From Eumeta japonica (Eukaryota; Arthropoda; Insecta; Lepidoptera; Psychidae): a stretch of 64,000 nucleotides of DNA. Below the pieces are notes generated by a model. The model was not told the DNA's origin, searched no databases, and worked only from the letters and a program-made list of their open reading frames with translations. The position numbers were made by a program, and so were the translations under genes. Location: contig BGZK01000900.1 in the NCBI GenBank assembly GCA_005406025.1, positions 1 through 64,000 of the forward strand. The letters are read 5' to 3'. Shown here one piece after another: positions 33,895 through 46,459 of this stretch (position 1 is the first letter of the stretch; the number at the start of each line of letters is the position of its first letter).

Positions 33895-36800
33895 CTAAAA
33901 AGTGCTGCCCTCCGGGGGCTGTGAAAGCTTCATGTTCTCCTTGAGCGTCATCAGGCGCCGCAACTCCTGCAGCACTGTCTTAATGGTGTAGTCGCGCTGC
34001 CATCGCGCCAATATCGGCACTTGTCTATTATCCACCTAGAACATCATAATATTTTATTTTTGTTCTGAATGTTATATAAAGTGGTTTGACCAATATTTTT
34101 TTTTTATTTTTAATATTCAAGAATAGGTCAAATATTATAATTGTGATTGCATCTATTAACAAGCAGCGGCGGAAATTATGATGCACGCTGGGTGCATGGG
34201 ACGGCTCACTCTCACTGCAACAACATATTCATTTGGTATATCCGTGATAATGCAGTTTTAATAAAATTGCAAATATATCCAGCATTAAATTTATTGCAAG
34301 TTATGTGCATATTTTATTTATTGCAATAATACATTTGATAACAATGAAATATGTCAATAAGAAACAATATAATGGCAATTTTTATAATTTATAAATATAT
34401 ATTTGTATATACCGACATGAAAATTCAGAGTTAGAGTTAAAAAAAAACATTTTCATTAAATTTATTTTGTATCTATCCATTTTATGAAAAAGCTGCCCAA
34501 GTGTCAGATATACATTACAGGTTTCATTGTCATATTAATGAATATTTTTTTAACAGCATAAACTAATTGTTAATTAATTTTAATGAATATTATTCTCAGT
34601 ACTTTTGAAAATGTTTATTTCTGAAAGGTAAGGAACCCATTAGCTAACAATATTTTCACAATTAAATGACATAAAATAAAACAAATCATCTGAGTATTAC
34701 TAAAATATTTGAAAATGCTATGAATTACAAATTTATTTAGCCCAAAACCATCTACAAACGATTCCACATTGAATGGTCAAAGTCCCAAATATTTGATAAT
34801 TTTTAACTAATGCCCAGACAATGAAGAAATTGTCTTCATTACATATATATATATATATTAGCCCTAAAAACCAAACATATTTTTTTGAATCTTCTATGAA
34901 GCTATATTAATTTATCATGTTCTCAGAGACTTGGCCAAAGATGAGCTCATAAAATGTTTATAGTGGTTGTTCAAGGTTTTTAATATTTCAAAATCGTCAA
35001 AAATTAAATTTTTCTTCTTTACTTTGTTCCTTATTTTTATAATTTTCTAGGGTGCTCAAAATTCTGAAGATATTAAACCGATATTTTTATTACTATAGAT
35101 CGCTCTTAATGATTTTGAACTTTCAAAGTAGAGCATTTTTTGGAACTAAGTTGCCTATCGTACGTTACATTCAGGCGTTCGCCGGATAGGACCTACTCGA
35201 AAAATTGTAACCACAATGAGAAATGCAGACTGCTGTATATTTGATTGAAATATAGCACAACTATTTTTGTCCAAGAATCAGTTGTACAATTTAACTTATC
35301 CGTTTAGAGTACAAAACATTGCGCATGTGGGGTGCCCAAATCCTAGTATTTGGTTTATTTTTTAATTCATTTATTCAATAACTTTCCAGCATTTTAATTA
35401 ATTTCATTATTATTTTTAACAAGAATTAGTAATACTTTTACATTAACAGTAATTATTGTGTAATATTTTTAATATGTTACTTCAAAAAATCGGAACATTT
35501 TTAAAGAACTCCAAAAAATATTATTCGCTGGAACATTTTATTTGCAAACACAAATTTTTTGTATAGAAAATATTTTTAAGAATTTAAATATTGTATTCTC
35601 TAAGCATTTAATTTTTTTAATGAGAAATAATGTTTGAATGTTTTATGCTATTCATGCATGCAAATTATACTATTTTTTGTTTATTATTAAAATAACAAGA
35701 AACACAATGAATTGTATTTTAATAAATTTTGTGAAAATGCCATTTACTGTTTATATATTCAACTATAGAAAAATAATGTCTTATAAATGTACATATACAT
35801 GTACCAATTATATAATATTTTCAAATGTTTCAAGTAAGTCATCCTTATTATTTAATTCATAAAATATATTAACATTTAGCAAAAGGCACTTCGTTGCAAC
35901 TGGGTGTCCCAAAGACACCTCATTAGTTTTAATTTTTTTTATAGAAGTTGACATATGATAGGCCAGAAATAAAATACGAGACACTAAAAAAATTTTTACT
36001 ACCGCATTGTAATTACCAAAAATGTATATATTTTTTAATCTATTCTGTTTTCAAAAATTATTGGCTATTTATTACTTTTACAAAATTTTTATGAAGTATA
36101 TGGAGAAAAAAATCATAAAATAAAATAAATAATTTCAATTTATAATGTTATAATTTGATGCAATTAATAACGACTCTTACAATAATTAATTTTTTTAGTT
36201 TAATTTGAAATCTCAAAAAACTTCTATTATCAATAATGTATATTGTTTAGGGTCATAAATGACACAAGTGGACTGTATTTTAGCTGGTTTATATTATTGT
36301 ACAATGAAGATAGTGTGATTTACATTAAAATGATTGTGAACATGTTAACGGTCGCGATGATAATGATGTGCCGTGTGTTGCCGCACGTCACTCGCCTTTG
36401 TTGAGTTTGGATGTGTTAACATGTGTGTAAATTGATGAGTGCATTTGTGTAAATCATCTGATATTGACTAGACTAGGTTTTTGTGTTAGGTTTTTTGTGT
36501 TAGATTTCGAATTTCTTAAAATGGAAATGAGTTTTTAATAATCTACAAAATAAAATTTTTGAATTTTTTTTTCAAAATAACCTTTAAAATAAATGATCAA
36601 TCAAACTCAAAAACTAATCAATTTTATTCCCCAAAAAAGGTGAATTTAATGTTGAAAAATTGATTGAAAGTCCTGATGTTTCTTTATCAGTTTGATAAAG
36701 AAACATCAGGAAGTATGCATTCCAATTGGGTTTAATTTAAAAGTCATTAAATAACTGAAAAAAAAATTTCAAAATCTGTGCCTGATCAATTGACAAAATT

Positions 36801-39800
36801 TTTAAAAATTTATAGATCTTTTCAGTATTTTTTGTAAACTTAAACATTAAACCAATTATTATGAGACTCAACCAGCTTCATCTTCAATTAGCAGTAAATG
36901 CCACGAAACTTACTAAAATCGATCAATTAAACAGAGATCTTTGCAAAAAGACCAAACAAATATTTTCTTTTTTAAATGACCTAATCAAATCGATGCTATT
37001 TCTATAATTAATTCAATTTAGATTCTTAATAAAACAATATTTTTGTAGATTAAATTTCAAGTAACTTCCAAACGAATCAACTGTGTCTAATCGAGTTGAC
37101 ATTTCATAGACTTTTACTTACTTTGTTCTCTTCAAACACAAAATGTACATATACATTTTCAAGTTTTATGAGTACAAAAATAGAAAAAAAGTGTTGAGAT
37201 GAACTTGCAACGAATTAACTTTTTTCCAGTTTTTTTTTTGCTTCTCTTCAATTCTGCAAGCTCTGTCCTTAACTAAGCTGAATAATAATGCCATAGAAGG
37301 AAATTTTATATTTGTTGAAAGTTAAAAATCGTATCTAAAAACGACTGTAATACTACCAGCGTTCTGTGCAATTGCCTATATGAGTATTCAGTCTTGTTGC
37401 ATTCCAATAACTATTAAAACATACTGTGCCCTCACGATTTTCGTTTTAAATTTGTTTTGTTTTAAATTCATAGTATGAATGAGGTTTAAAATAAAATTGA
37501 AAATTGTTAGGAAAATTCAAAAAATCTGTAAGCGCTTTTAACCATTGGATTTTTGCATAAACTCGAGACCACACTATCAATTTGTATAATGAATAAGGGT
37601 TTTTAAATTTTTTTTTATGATTTTGTTTTATTACACAACACTTTGGTTATACAATATAACTTTATTAAGTTAAGCACACATTACAAGAAACAGGACCGGG
37701 ATCTGAATCACCAATGACACCGAGGCTGTAATTAACAGGACTAGAACTGAACTCACATTCGAAAGCATGATCTTAAATTTAGGAGACAGTTATCAGAGAA
37801 GAATTTGATTTAGAGCCGGAACTAAATATGTATATTAAATTTTCTCTTTATTGTTTGTCTATTTAGACTAATTAATTATCCATGATTTCATAAGCCTCAA
37901 GACTCGACTTATAATCATCAAGCTAAAATCAGTAAGTCAAATTAGAACTATTAGAAATAGAATTCAAAAATAGATTCAACATCTAATATTTTTCTCGATT
38001 ATAGAATAACTTACACCAATTATATAAATAAATGGTTTGTGATACAAACTTTTATATACTTACTACAGATTTTCAGAAGAGGCAAGTTCATCCTATAATA
38101 AATTAATGTTAATTGTTACAAAACATGTTCTCTTTTTTTAGAATATATTTAAATTTTTCAACTGAGACACATTCTATTCTCTTCATAATCATCGCACACG
38201 TATCACCAAACTAGGCTTGCTCTATCCATTCCATCTTACCATTAAAATCTTTACTCAAAAATAAATAAAGATTTTTGTGGTCACAGACCACAATCTCACA
38301 GAAAAATTGTGGCATCAAAGTGAGAGCATTTGTTAATATTAAATTTGAATGAAATTTCAAGGATAAGTTTGAAAGATCCTATGCTGTGTGCAAGCAAACT
38401 CCAAATTATGAATAACGGGAAGATTATACTATCAAATGTCTACAAATATAGATACCATAAAGGAAAAGTAGTTTGTAAACAATGTAGTATAATTTTTTTA
38501 ACTCTAATATCCTTTCAAGATGTATAACAACTCCAACTTCATTAATGTGATAAAATGTAATTTTTCTTAACAGACATTATTTCAAATGCTAATCTATATT
38601 TTAGTCAAACTGAACGAACTTGATATGCATGTAAAATTCCATACGTTATGTAAAAATGAACTAAGATATGTTTTAAATTAAATTTCTTTTAATGCAAATA
38701 ATAGTGCATTTTTACCCAAATATCTCTATGTCTAATAATAAATCCATGAATATGGTTTTATTATTGTTAGCCTTTTACCAAAATCCTGATAATTTGTGAT
38801 TATTATTTTATAAACTGTAAAAGCAGAATGTATAAAAAAAGAAATAATTAGATTAAGGACGTCTTCCTCGTCTCCTTTTAAACTGACATATAAGAAAAAG
38901 TCATTTTTAAAATAAAATGTACATTTCATATCTTCCTTTTAACAGTTGTTCGGGCTAAAATCCATTAAAAGGAAGAGATGGAACACAAATTTTATTTTAA
39001 AAGTTACTTTTTGTTAAATACTCGTTTAAAGGGTGGACGAGGCCCTTCGAATAGATATGACATGAGCTTTTTAGACCCATAACTGGGTAGATAAACTTCT
39101 TTATCTTTTAAATTACATTACTAGACTGTTGCAGAGAGATGGAAGTTGATCAAAAATTATTATTAGATGCTTATTGAAAAGCATATGAAATCCTGTTGGA
39201 AAATTTTTACAAGTTAGAAAACAGTGGCAGGAAGTGATAAAATTGCAACTCATTGTGATGATGATGTAAATGAATTCCGAGGGGAATAAATTAAAAAAGC
39301 AATGAAGGAGATGAAACCGAGTTGATAAACTTGACTCAAGAATGTCTATAAATCTAATAAAGCAAAAAAAAAGAATAAAAAAAAGAATGTCAAACTCTGG
39401 GGAATAGGTATGAGCTTATGTTTAAGATTAGCCATTATAAGCATATTTTTAATTAGACTTACAAGTCCAGTTTGGCTGTTGACACAGTTCATATTAATTC
39501 TTGATATAAACCGAGCAGTTGGAGGCTCGTCCGGATATCTTAATCCACATTCAATTTTTAGTGAATACATTCGATTTTCATATGGAGTCTGAAAGTCAAT
39601 GCAAAAAGACACTATTAAAATCAAACAACACTTATTTTGTATAAACAGGTACTGGCTTAAAAATGCTTCCCTAGGATTTTTCTTTTATTTTACAACAAAA
39701 ATAAAAATTCTAGCTTTTTAGTGCAGAGATTCAAATTATATTCCAAATTATACAACTTTATGTAAAAGTATTCAAAATTCTATTGAATATCGTACATTAC

Positions 39801-41486
39801 TTAAAATATGAATCTTAAATCTGGAAAAAACACTGTTTTAATAATTCATTACTACTTTAACTAGTAAAGTTAATTGCTGAGTGTCAACATTGAATTGTAA
39901 TAAATCAGGTACTGATTTATGATCATGTATACCAGAATGTTTTACTCTTTATTATCTATATCAATTTAATTTACCATTATTATGTAATACAATGTAATAA
40001 TATGACTTGTATTGCAATAAGTGTAAAAAAAAGATGTTTTACTTCAAATCTACATATTTAATATAAACAAATTATAAAATTGTATGTATAATAAATGTAA
40101 ATGTATATAAAATACCAACTTTCAGTCATATCTTAATAGATTCTTTATGAAATTAAAAAATAATCACTTTTATAAATACAAACTATATATGTAGAATATA
40201 CATGAGCCATGTTATTTAATTACTTATTAATTTCAGTTTTTGTGTAAATTCTGTAATATTGTTTAGAGTATAAATAATGTAGTGTTCGAATCAAACTTAT
40301 AGCACGTGGAACATAATGTGCAACATTATGATAAACCATATTTGATAATTTTATTCGTTTTATGGTTAGCTTGTAGCCCAGTTGTGGGCATATCACTGAG
40401 CATGTCCTACCATGTGTCATCCCACCACCTGTTATCACTATAACTGTTGGACCATGGCGGCCTTTAAACACTATGTGTAGTAGGAATTTGTAAATATTTT
40501 GCTTTTTTTTTATATAGTATTTTAAAGGGCCAAACAAGCAGGTGAGCCATCGGTAAGTAGAGGGTCACCAACGTCCGTGGAGACTCGCAACCTCGCAACC
40601 CAGAGGAGTCACCAATTTATTACTAGCTTTCTTTAAAAAGGAATACAATATCTGATATAAGGGATTGATGGAGAGGGAGTGGGGTGATAGGAGGAATAGG
40701 CTACCAGAACTATTACTCACTGAACAAAATGTAATAGCAGAAGCTACTACTTTACATCTATATTTTGTGAGTGTAATATTTCACTGGTGAGCTGGGCCAT
40801 TTAGGCTGCAGCCAAGATGATCATAGTATGGCTCTAATGGTTTTAAAATAAATATATATAATGAAATAAAAAGCAAATAGTTGTAAAAAATAAATGTATG
40901 CATATATTTGTTCTACTCATCATTTCTAACTCAATTTTATAAGAGTTGTTTTATTAGTTGTTTATACTCTATATACTGTTACAAAAATTATGTTCAGCAC
41001 TTTTGTTAAATACAAACGAACAACTGAAAAGTCAACACGAAGCTCAAGCTTATGAGTAATCGGACCACAGACAAACTTCTATTGATTATTTTCTTTTACT
41101 TGTAATATTTTTGGAAGCTTCTTATTTTCACAACTCTGCTTATCGTGTTATAAATAAACGACAAACTTAACAAACATTTTAAGAAATTACTACAAGGAAT
41201 TTCTCAAACTTGCTTAACCTAGGTGGGCCAATGATCATTCCAGTCCAATGGGTTAAAGTCATGTCATCGTCACTTTCAAGGCCCCACGAAATTGTACCAT
41301 CACCAACTCCTTTTTGACCTTGCTCAAGTTCTTCTAGAAGACGAAAATTACGCGGCACCACTGCAAAATTATTTAAGTACGCGTTTTAGTAAGAACATCG
41401 ATGAAAAGCTTAACATAAGAAAGAAAACAAATATCATAAAAAGTATTTATAATACACTCACCAACGCCTGATGACTGGTTCGCCAT
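33895..41486 (-). CDS. Uev1A: Ubiquitin-conjugating enzyme variant Uev1A/UBE2V
   Basis: UEV proteins have the E2 fold without the catalytic cysteine. They bind Ubc13 and direct synthesis of Lys63-linked ubiquitin chains in DNA-damage tolerance and immune signalling. Minus-strand exons: 41462-41486 (MANQSSGV), 41219-41360 ([20 protein letters not shown] to MIIGPPR), 39463-39588 ([32 protein letters not shown]) and 33895-34035 ([32 protein letters not shown], stop). The order and expected length of about 144 residues match the family end to end. Exons 1/2 and 3/4 join in phase. Exons 2/3 do not: the GTTAAG donor leaves two bases of an Arg codon and the acceptor before ACT supplies none. A donor 24 bases downstream (GTAGTA) restores frame with eight extra residues. 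A one-base indel or sequence error is the simplest alternative. Introns 2 and 3 are 1.6 and 5.4 kb. Confidence 0.9.
36671..36711. repeat. Perfect hairpin, 19-base arms and 3-base loop
   Basis: Arms 36671-36689 and 36693-36711 are exact reverse complements around GTT. No target duplication or larger palindrome was found around it. Confidence 0.9.
38855..39052. repeat. Foldback element with arms of about 90 bases
   Basis: The core arms 38895-38942 and 38965-39012 share 'tttaaaataaaat' and 'cttccttttaa' as reverse complements. Complementarity continues outward with 'tcctcgtctccttttaaac' against the reverse complement of 'gtttaaagggtggacgagg'. It is probably an aged foldback MITE. Confidence 0.7.
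40370..40850 (-). repeat. Dispersed retroposon 3' end, antisense copy
   Basis: The stretch 'gcaggtgagccatcggtaag' near 40538 with 'ggtcaccaacgtccgtgg' is the reverse complement of the 'catggg...gtgacc...catgctcgttt' tail seen at 50690-50850 and again antisense at 59460-59740. Downstream text (atctgatataaggg, gatggagagggagtgggg) is also shared with 59570-59640. It lies in Uev1A intron 2 and probably is a non-LTR or SINE family. Confidence 0.55.
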
Positions 41487-41760
41487 GATCAAAATTTCAC
41501 CGGCGCACACTACCAATTGAGTATTTCTATTTTAGACCCTTTCGTAAGTCGACATTGACCGAAAATATAATTATTTTTTCACGCACGAAAACCTAAACCA
41601 AAGAAAATTAATGGCTATGCTAAAGCAAGACTCATATATTTCATTAAAAATTCTTAATGCAGAACGGTAACCAAATGGCACTTTTCTGCTGACAAATGAC
41701 ATACAATAAATGTCAGTACTCATCAGTGTTTCGATATAGCTTGGGTTCTTGTTCCGTATT
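41487..41760 (-). promoter_or_regulatory. Probable Uev1A promoter and leader
   Basis: The 270 bases upstream of the Uev1A start codon are less AT-rich than the adjacent intergenic DNA and contain no open frame. No core promoter motif is strong enough to place a start site. Confidence 0.3.
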
Positions 41761-42689
41761 TTTGCTTGATTTCTCTCTATGGTTTAGATAGGACTATAAC
41801 TTAAAAAATCAAACGGTACTGAGTCTTCATATTAGAAAAGAATCAGAGTGAGACGGAGGAAAACGAAGCCCTTTGTTCCTTTCACAAGTAAGGTCTTCAT
41901 ATATCTTACTTGCAAAATGATGCATCAATGAGAATTAAGTGAAAAAATAAATTAAATGCACATGTAACATTACAATAATTCTTTGTTTAGAACATTATAC
42001 TGTGGGATACTAACAAGCTTGCTCTACGTTATTACTACTTGTAATAGTTCGATAAAATTCTTATGCATGCTATACACAGTATTATTTTACGCAACAATAA
42101 TTGGCACTATGAGACATGTTAATGTTATAGCAGGTAGAGTCATGGACAGTAGAAATAGCTATTAAGCACTAAAAACTATAGTGTACTATTACAAGAACAA
42201 CATTTGCATATTTGCTTATTTTAATCGTGTGCTCGAAAATTACTCTAAAGATCATAATAACGATTTGAACTTTCAAAGCCAAAAAATCTAACTAGTTACG
42301 TCTTAAATCTGGAAAAAAGTGAACGTCTCTACAACGATATAAGAAAAAATGAATCAGTCAGATTATTTTCTTTAAGAGAGTAATCACAATAAAATAGCAG
42401 TCATTAGGTATGTTCCTTAAATGTGTAGAAAACTTTAAGAAAAATAGAAATCAGACAGACGAAAGGCACTGAAATGAAGGAGAAATTATTTTAAAAATAC
42501 GGCAGTAAATATTAGAAGTACGGTGTAAATTGATCACCGATTAAAATTTTCAAAGAAAACACAAAGAAATAACAAATAATAACTGTTTTACATTGTTTGT
42601 AATACATATACATCTGATCCCAAATTATACAACGAGCATGTACCGTGGATATAAAAAAATTAAAACAATATATTTTAAAAAAGTGTTTT

Positions 42690-43470
42690 TTACAATATTT
42701 TATAATTTACTCTATCTTTAAGTCTATCAATTTGTTACCTTTAAAATATTACGTACACCGCTACTAAATGCATCAATATTAGTCAATTTTTTCGAGAAAC
42801 ATTGTTAGAAAAAAAATTGTTTTGCACGATATTTTTTAAACTACTCTTCTAACAAATTTTAAAATTTAACCAGCAAATCTCCTTAAAAAACAACATCAAT
42901 CTTTGTAAAATGCATCAAAATTGGTTGATTCGTTCGAGAGATATCGTAATCAAAATATCAAAAAAAGAAGGTCTCTTCAAAGTAATATGCCATATTCTTG
43001 ATGGATTAATGTTAAGTACTCGATCAACCTTTTCTGCATAACAAACTGCGTCAAATGCTATGAAACAGATCTAAATCGAATAACGTGTTCGAAAAATATC
43101 GTAGTTGCAATTGAAGAAAAAGCGTTCTATAACTTCCCATTAGGAACATTGAAAATATTTCAGGACTTGGGAAGATACCATTTCAATCCGACTTTTGAAA
43201 ATAGAGTTTCATCCAACAGCGATGTTTTAAGGTTCTAATAATCCACTTAGATTATTTTCCGATTGATGCTGTAATTTAGTTTTTGTGTGTATGGAAAACT
43301 TTTTTAAAAGTGTTTTTTTGAATATTTTTAAACTTCTCTACCGATAAATTCCAAAATTTAATTAGATTTTCTGCTTACAAGACAACGTCGATTGTTGCAC
43401 AACGAGTGCAACATTTTTGTTCGACAAATATCGTTAACTGCAAATTCGAATAAAGTTGGCCCTTGCCCTG
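42690..43470. repeat. Decayed tandem array (about four units)
   Basis: Diverged copies of a unit containing 'aaattttaaaatttaa', 'aatgcatcaaaattggtt' and 'ttcgttcgagagatatcg' recur near 42700, 42815, 43010 and 43315. The copies differ in length and order of surviving parts. This phrase set is typical of the ends of dispersed insect repeats. No coding sequence is present. Confidence 0.5.
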
Positions 43471-44199
43471 TTTTTTTTTTTTTAATTAAATCGCGTCGTT
43501 TTCAGTTAGTTCTACTACTGTAGATATTTTTGATCGACCAAAGAATATGCATTTTTATTAAACTAGCACAAATAAAGATTGTACAAAACAATGATTACCA
43601 ATGTTTTTGACCTTTTCTTGGAAGTTCTTATTGTATTCATTAATTATAACCATGCCGGAAGGTCATAGCCCACCGGACTTCAGCTTAATTTGGCATATTC
43701 AGAAAGCAAAAACTGGCCAAGAGAATGTTGAACTACGCTTACTACAAAGTTCCGATGTCATTATTTCAAAGAAATGCACTACAAATGAAAAAAGATCTTT
43801 GTTACACTTGTACCATGTTTTTTGTACAGAATAGTTATAAGCACTTTAGTTGTCTATAATTAGAAAAACAGGTATGTATGTCAACTATTACTATTAAACT
43901 AGTGTAAAAGTGCATTAGCAAAAGTGCATATCTTCATGACACTTACGTACCTTTGTTGAGAAGCGCAGTTTTTAGGTAATAAATTCAAAACAGTATATCC
44001 GATCATATTAAAAAAAATTTCGTTGAATGTATTTATTAAGCATAACCTTCGTTATTTTTTTCTTATTTTTGGATATACGGTTTCGAAAATAAAGAAAGAG
44101 AAACACTATTTTTGCTACTTTTAAAGTGATAGTTTCCGAAATTATTTACGTAACTTGCAAAATTGCTTAGAAAACTTAAAGTGTTTTTGAATACACTGT

Positions 44200-44445
44200 C
44201 GAAATATGTGCTACACCTTGATGTTTGCTGAAACATTTTTTTAGCTCCTGTTACCTCCCTAGGACCCCCCCTAGAAATATTTATTTTTGTTGCTTAACTA
44301 CCAAACTAAGTAGTGGGTTATACAAGACACCTACATTATAAATTTCATCAATATACGTCTCGTAGTTTTTGTAAAAGATGCCTCGACATACGGACGAAAC
44401 TACAAGTGTTCCGTTTTTGCCCTTTTAACACGGAACCTTAATAAT
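44200..44445 (-). repeat. Dispersed lepidopteran repeat, antisense
   Basis: It ends with 'ccgtttttgcccttttaac' and 'acggaacctta', the reverse complement of the 'taaggttccgt' start of the family whose longer copy is at 51366-52190. 'cgacatacggacgaaac' precedes it. Confidence 0.5.
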
Positions 44446-46459
44446 AATTGGATATATTCAATACAATTACTCGCAATAGTATCCTATTATGGTTACATAA
44501 AAACTATTTAGTAAGTAGTATTAGGTTGTCACTGTCTATAGTATACGTAGAATTGTGGTAAATGTTTGTTTTTACATATGTAATAATAACAAAATCGTTC
44601 TTTGGTTAATTGTGGATTATTAGTTTCTCATATATATATATACCTGCGTATTAAGTATTTTAGATACATGACAATGCCCATATTTAAATATTTAATGGCT
44701 CTCTCATGAATCGGACAAAGTTTTCTATATACGCTAGCTTTCGCTCACGGTTTCATTTGCACGGTCATAGAATTAATTCCTGTTAAGTAATGTTTCTGTC
44801 AATCACGATTCGGATCCCACTCATGTTTTCGTTTTTTGTGTCCAATTCTTCTGTACTTTTTCGTTTTATTGTCATTTTAACTTATAATCACGGTCATGTT
44901 GTAAATTTCGAACTCGTACCCACTTCCGATTTCACTATCGATTCTGTTCTTAATATTGGTCCTCATTCAATCCTTTTTGTTTGCAGTCTAAATACCGTTC
45001 TCAATTATAATTTCAATCTTTCTTTTTATTCATACATAGAATATATAATTCGTTTGCATGTTTATGGGAAAGAAAATATAATATTTAAGTGACAACAATA
45101 AACATTTACACTAACTGTTTTGAATGTTTTATTTTCGATAAAATTGAAACAATTGTTTTTTGCATATCCGACATGTTGAAATTTTGATTATATAAAATTT
45201 TATATTGCTAAACAACGAACTTTGTTTTGTTATTGTTATTGTTTACTATAAAAAATAGACACCAAAATAAATAAAATTATATAAGCATTTAAGTTATGTA
45301 TTTTTCCTCACGATAAACTAACAATTCAAATTAATAATCTTAAAAGGTCACAGGCTCACTACGCTTCCGTTGCGCTTCCATTCAACAAAAACCTTAAATG
45401 CAATAGTGTTATTCTCACTTTAAAACGAATGGCACCTCTATATAAAATTTTCAACTACCTTTTTAGTTACTTTAATCTTACTTTTTCAAAATCTCTAAAA
45501 TTTGCTCTTCCTTAAATATAAATAAATATTTAAATGTCAATTTTCATCACTTTAACTTTAAAACTATTGGTACTTCCATAGAAATTTTCATCGACTTAGG
45601 GTCAGTATTTCTAAAAATCCATATGTCATATATGTCTGCGTAATAAAATATCTTTATCCAGAATTTTATGTTACTAAATCTGGCTGTTTTGATTTGCGTC
45701 GATTAGTCAGTTATTCAATGAGTATTTCTTTTTACACATAGATGATTCTTAAAAGACAAAACCGAATTTTATACGTAAGTACGTATATTGTGTTGTGTGT
45801 TCCAAATATCGACAATTTTTAAAATTAGCCAATAATATGTTATTGCCCCAATGTAATATTCATTTTGGAAATATATTTTTATATATGTACTATACTGAAA
45901 ACTTCATCGAATCGAGCAACACCAAATATTGCAAGACATCTGTAAGATGTTTTTGCTCAATGCACAACATTTTTTCGAAATCATATTATGTGATTTACTA
46001 GTTATGTTTAAATACATTTTCTGAAGCTATGTAAAAATAATGTCATTTTGAATTCCCTTAATGAATATCGTATCCATAATCAAATTCATTCCATGTTTTT
46101 AATGAAAGGCACTTTTAAAAAGAATGGGAGTTATGAATGCCACCCACTGTCAGACATAATTTAATAGTTTTCATAGCGCTTGCATGCAATACAGTGTATG
46201 TGTCTTTAAGCTCTAGTGCCACATTTAATGGCTTCATAGAAGTTTGGTGATCTGTGGGCTTCGGCTTTTTCTTTTCGTACCCGTGTGACAAATGACGTCG
46301 GGTTAATTATCTCTTTTTCATGGTTTTTTAATTTGTTATTATTTTATGGTGATAGTGTAAACAGGAACAGTGTTACAGTCTTTCTTAGGGCTTATCCCAA
46401 GATGACTCTTTTTATTAATATGTGATATAATGATATAATATAGATGTTTTGGAGGTAAA
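44446..46459. other. Intergenic DNA and USP36 upstream region
   Basis: An open frame of 100 residues at 44790-45092 has biased, hydrophobic AT-rich composition and no recognisable family, so I do not call it a gene. Near 45400-45600 short phrases recur in loose tandem. A CRE-like TGACGTC lies near 46294, about 165 bases upstream of the USP36 start codon, in the probable promoter or leader. Confidence 0.4.

Larger units (their letters stand above)
34036..39462. other. Uev1A intron 3 (5.4 kb)
   Basis: AT-rich, with no exon. It contains a perfect 19-base-arm hairpin (36671-36711), a foldback structure (38855-39052), and a possible dispersed repeat near 35880-35940 that resembles 15045-15110. 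Open frames here are low-complexity. Confidence 0.5.

Noticed and set aside
43601..43834. 77-residue frame containing MPEGHSPPDFSLIWHIQKAK
   Set aside because: Less AT-biased than the surroundings, but no family is recognised and there are no supporting splice sites or neighbouring exons.
44790..45092. 100-residue plus-strand open frame upstream of USP36
   Set aside because: Composition follows AT-rich background, no domain or splice context is recognisable, and part of the area looks repeat-derived.
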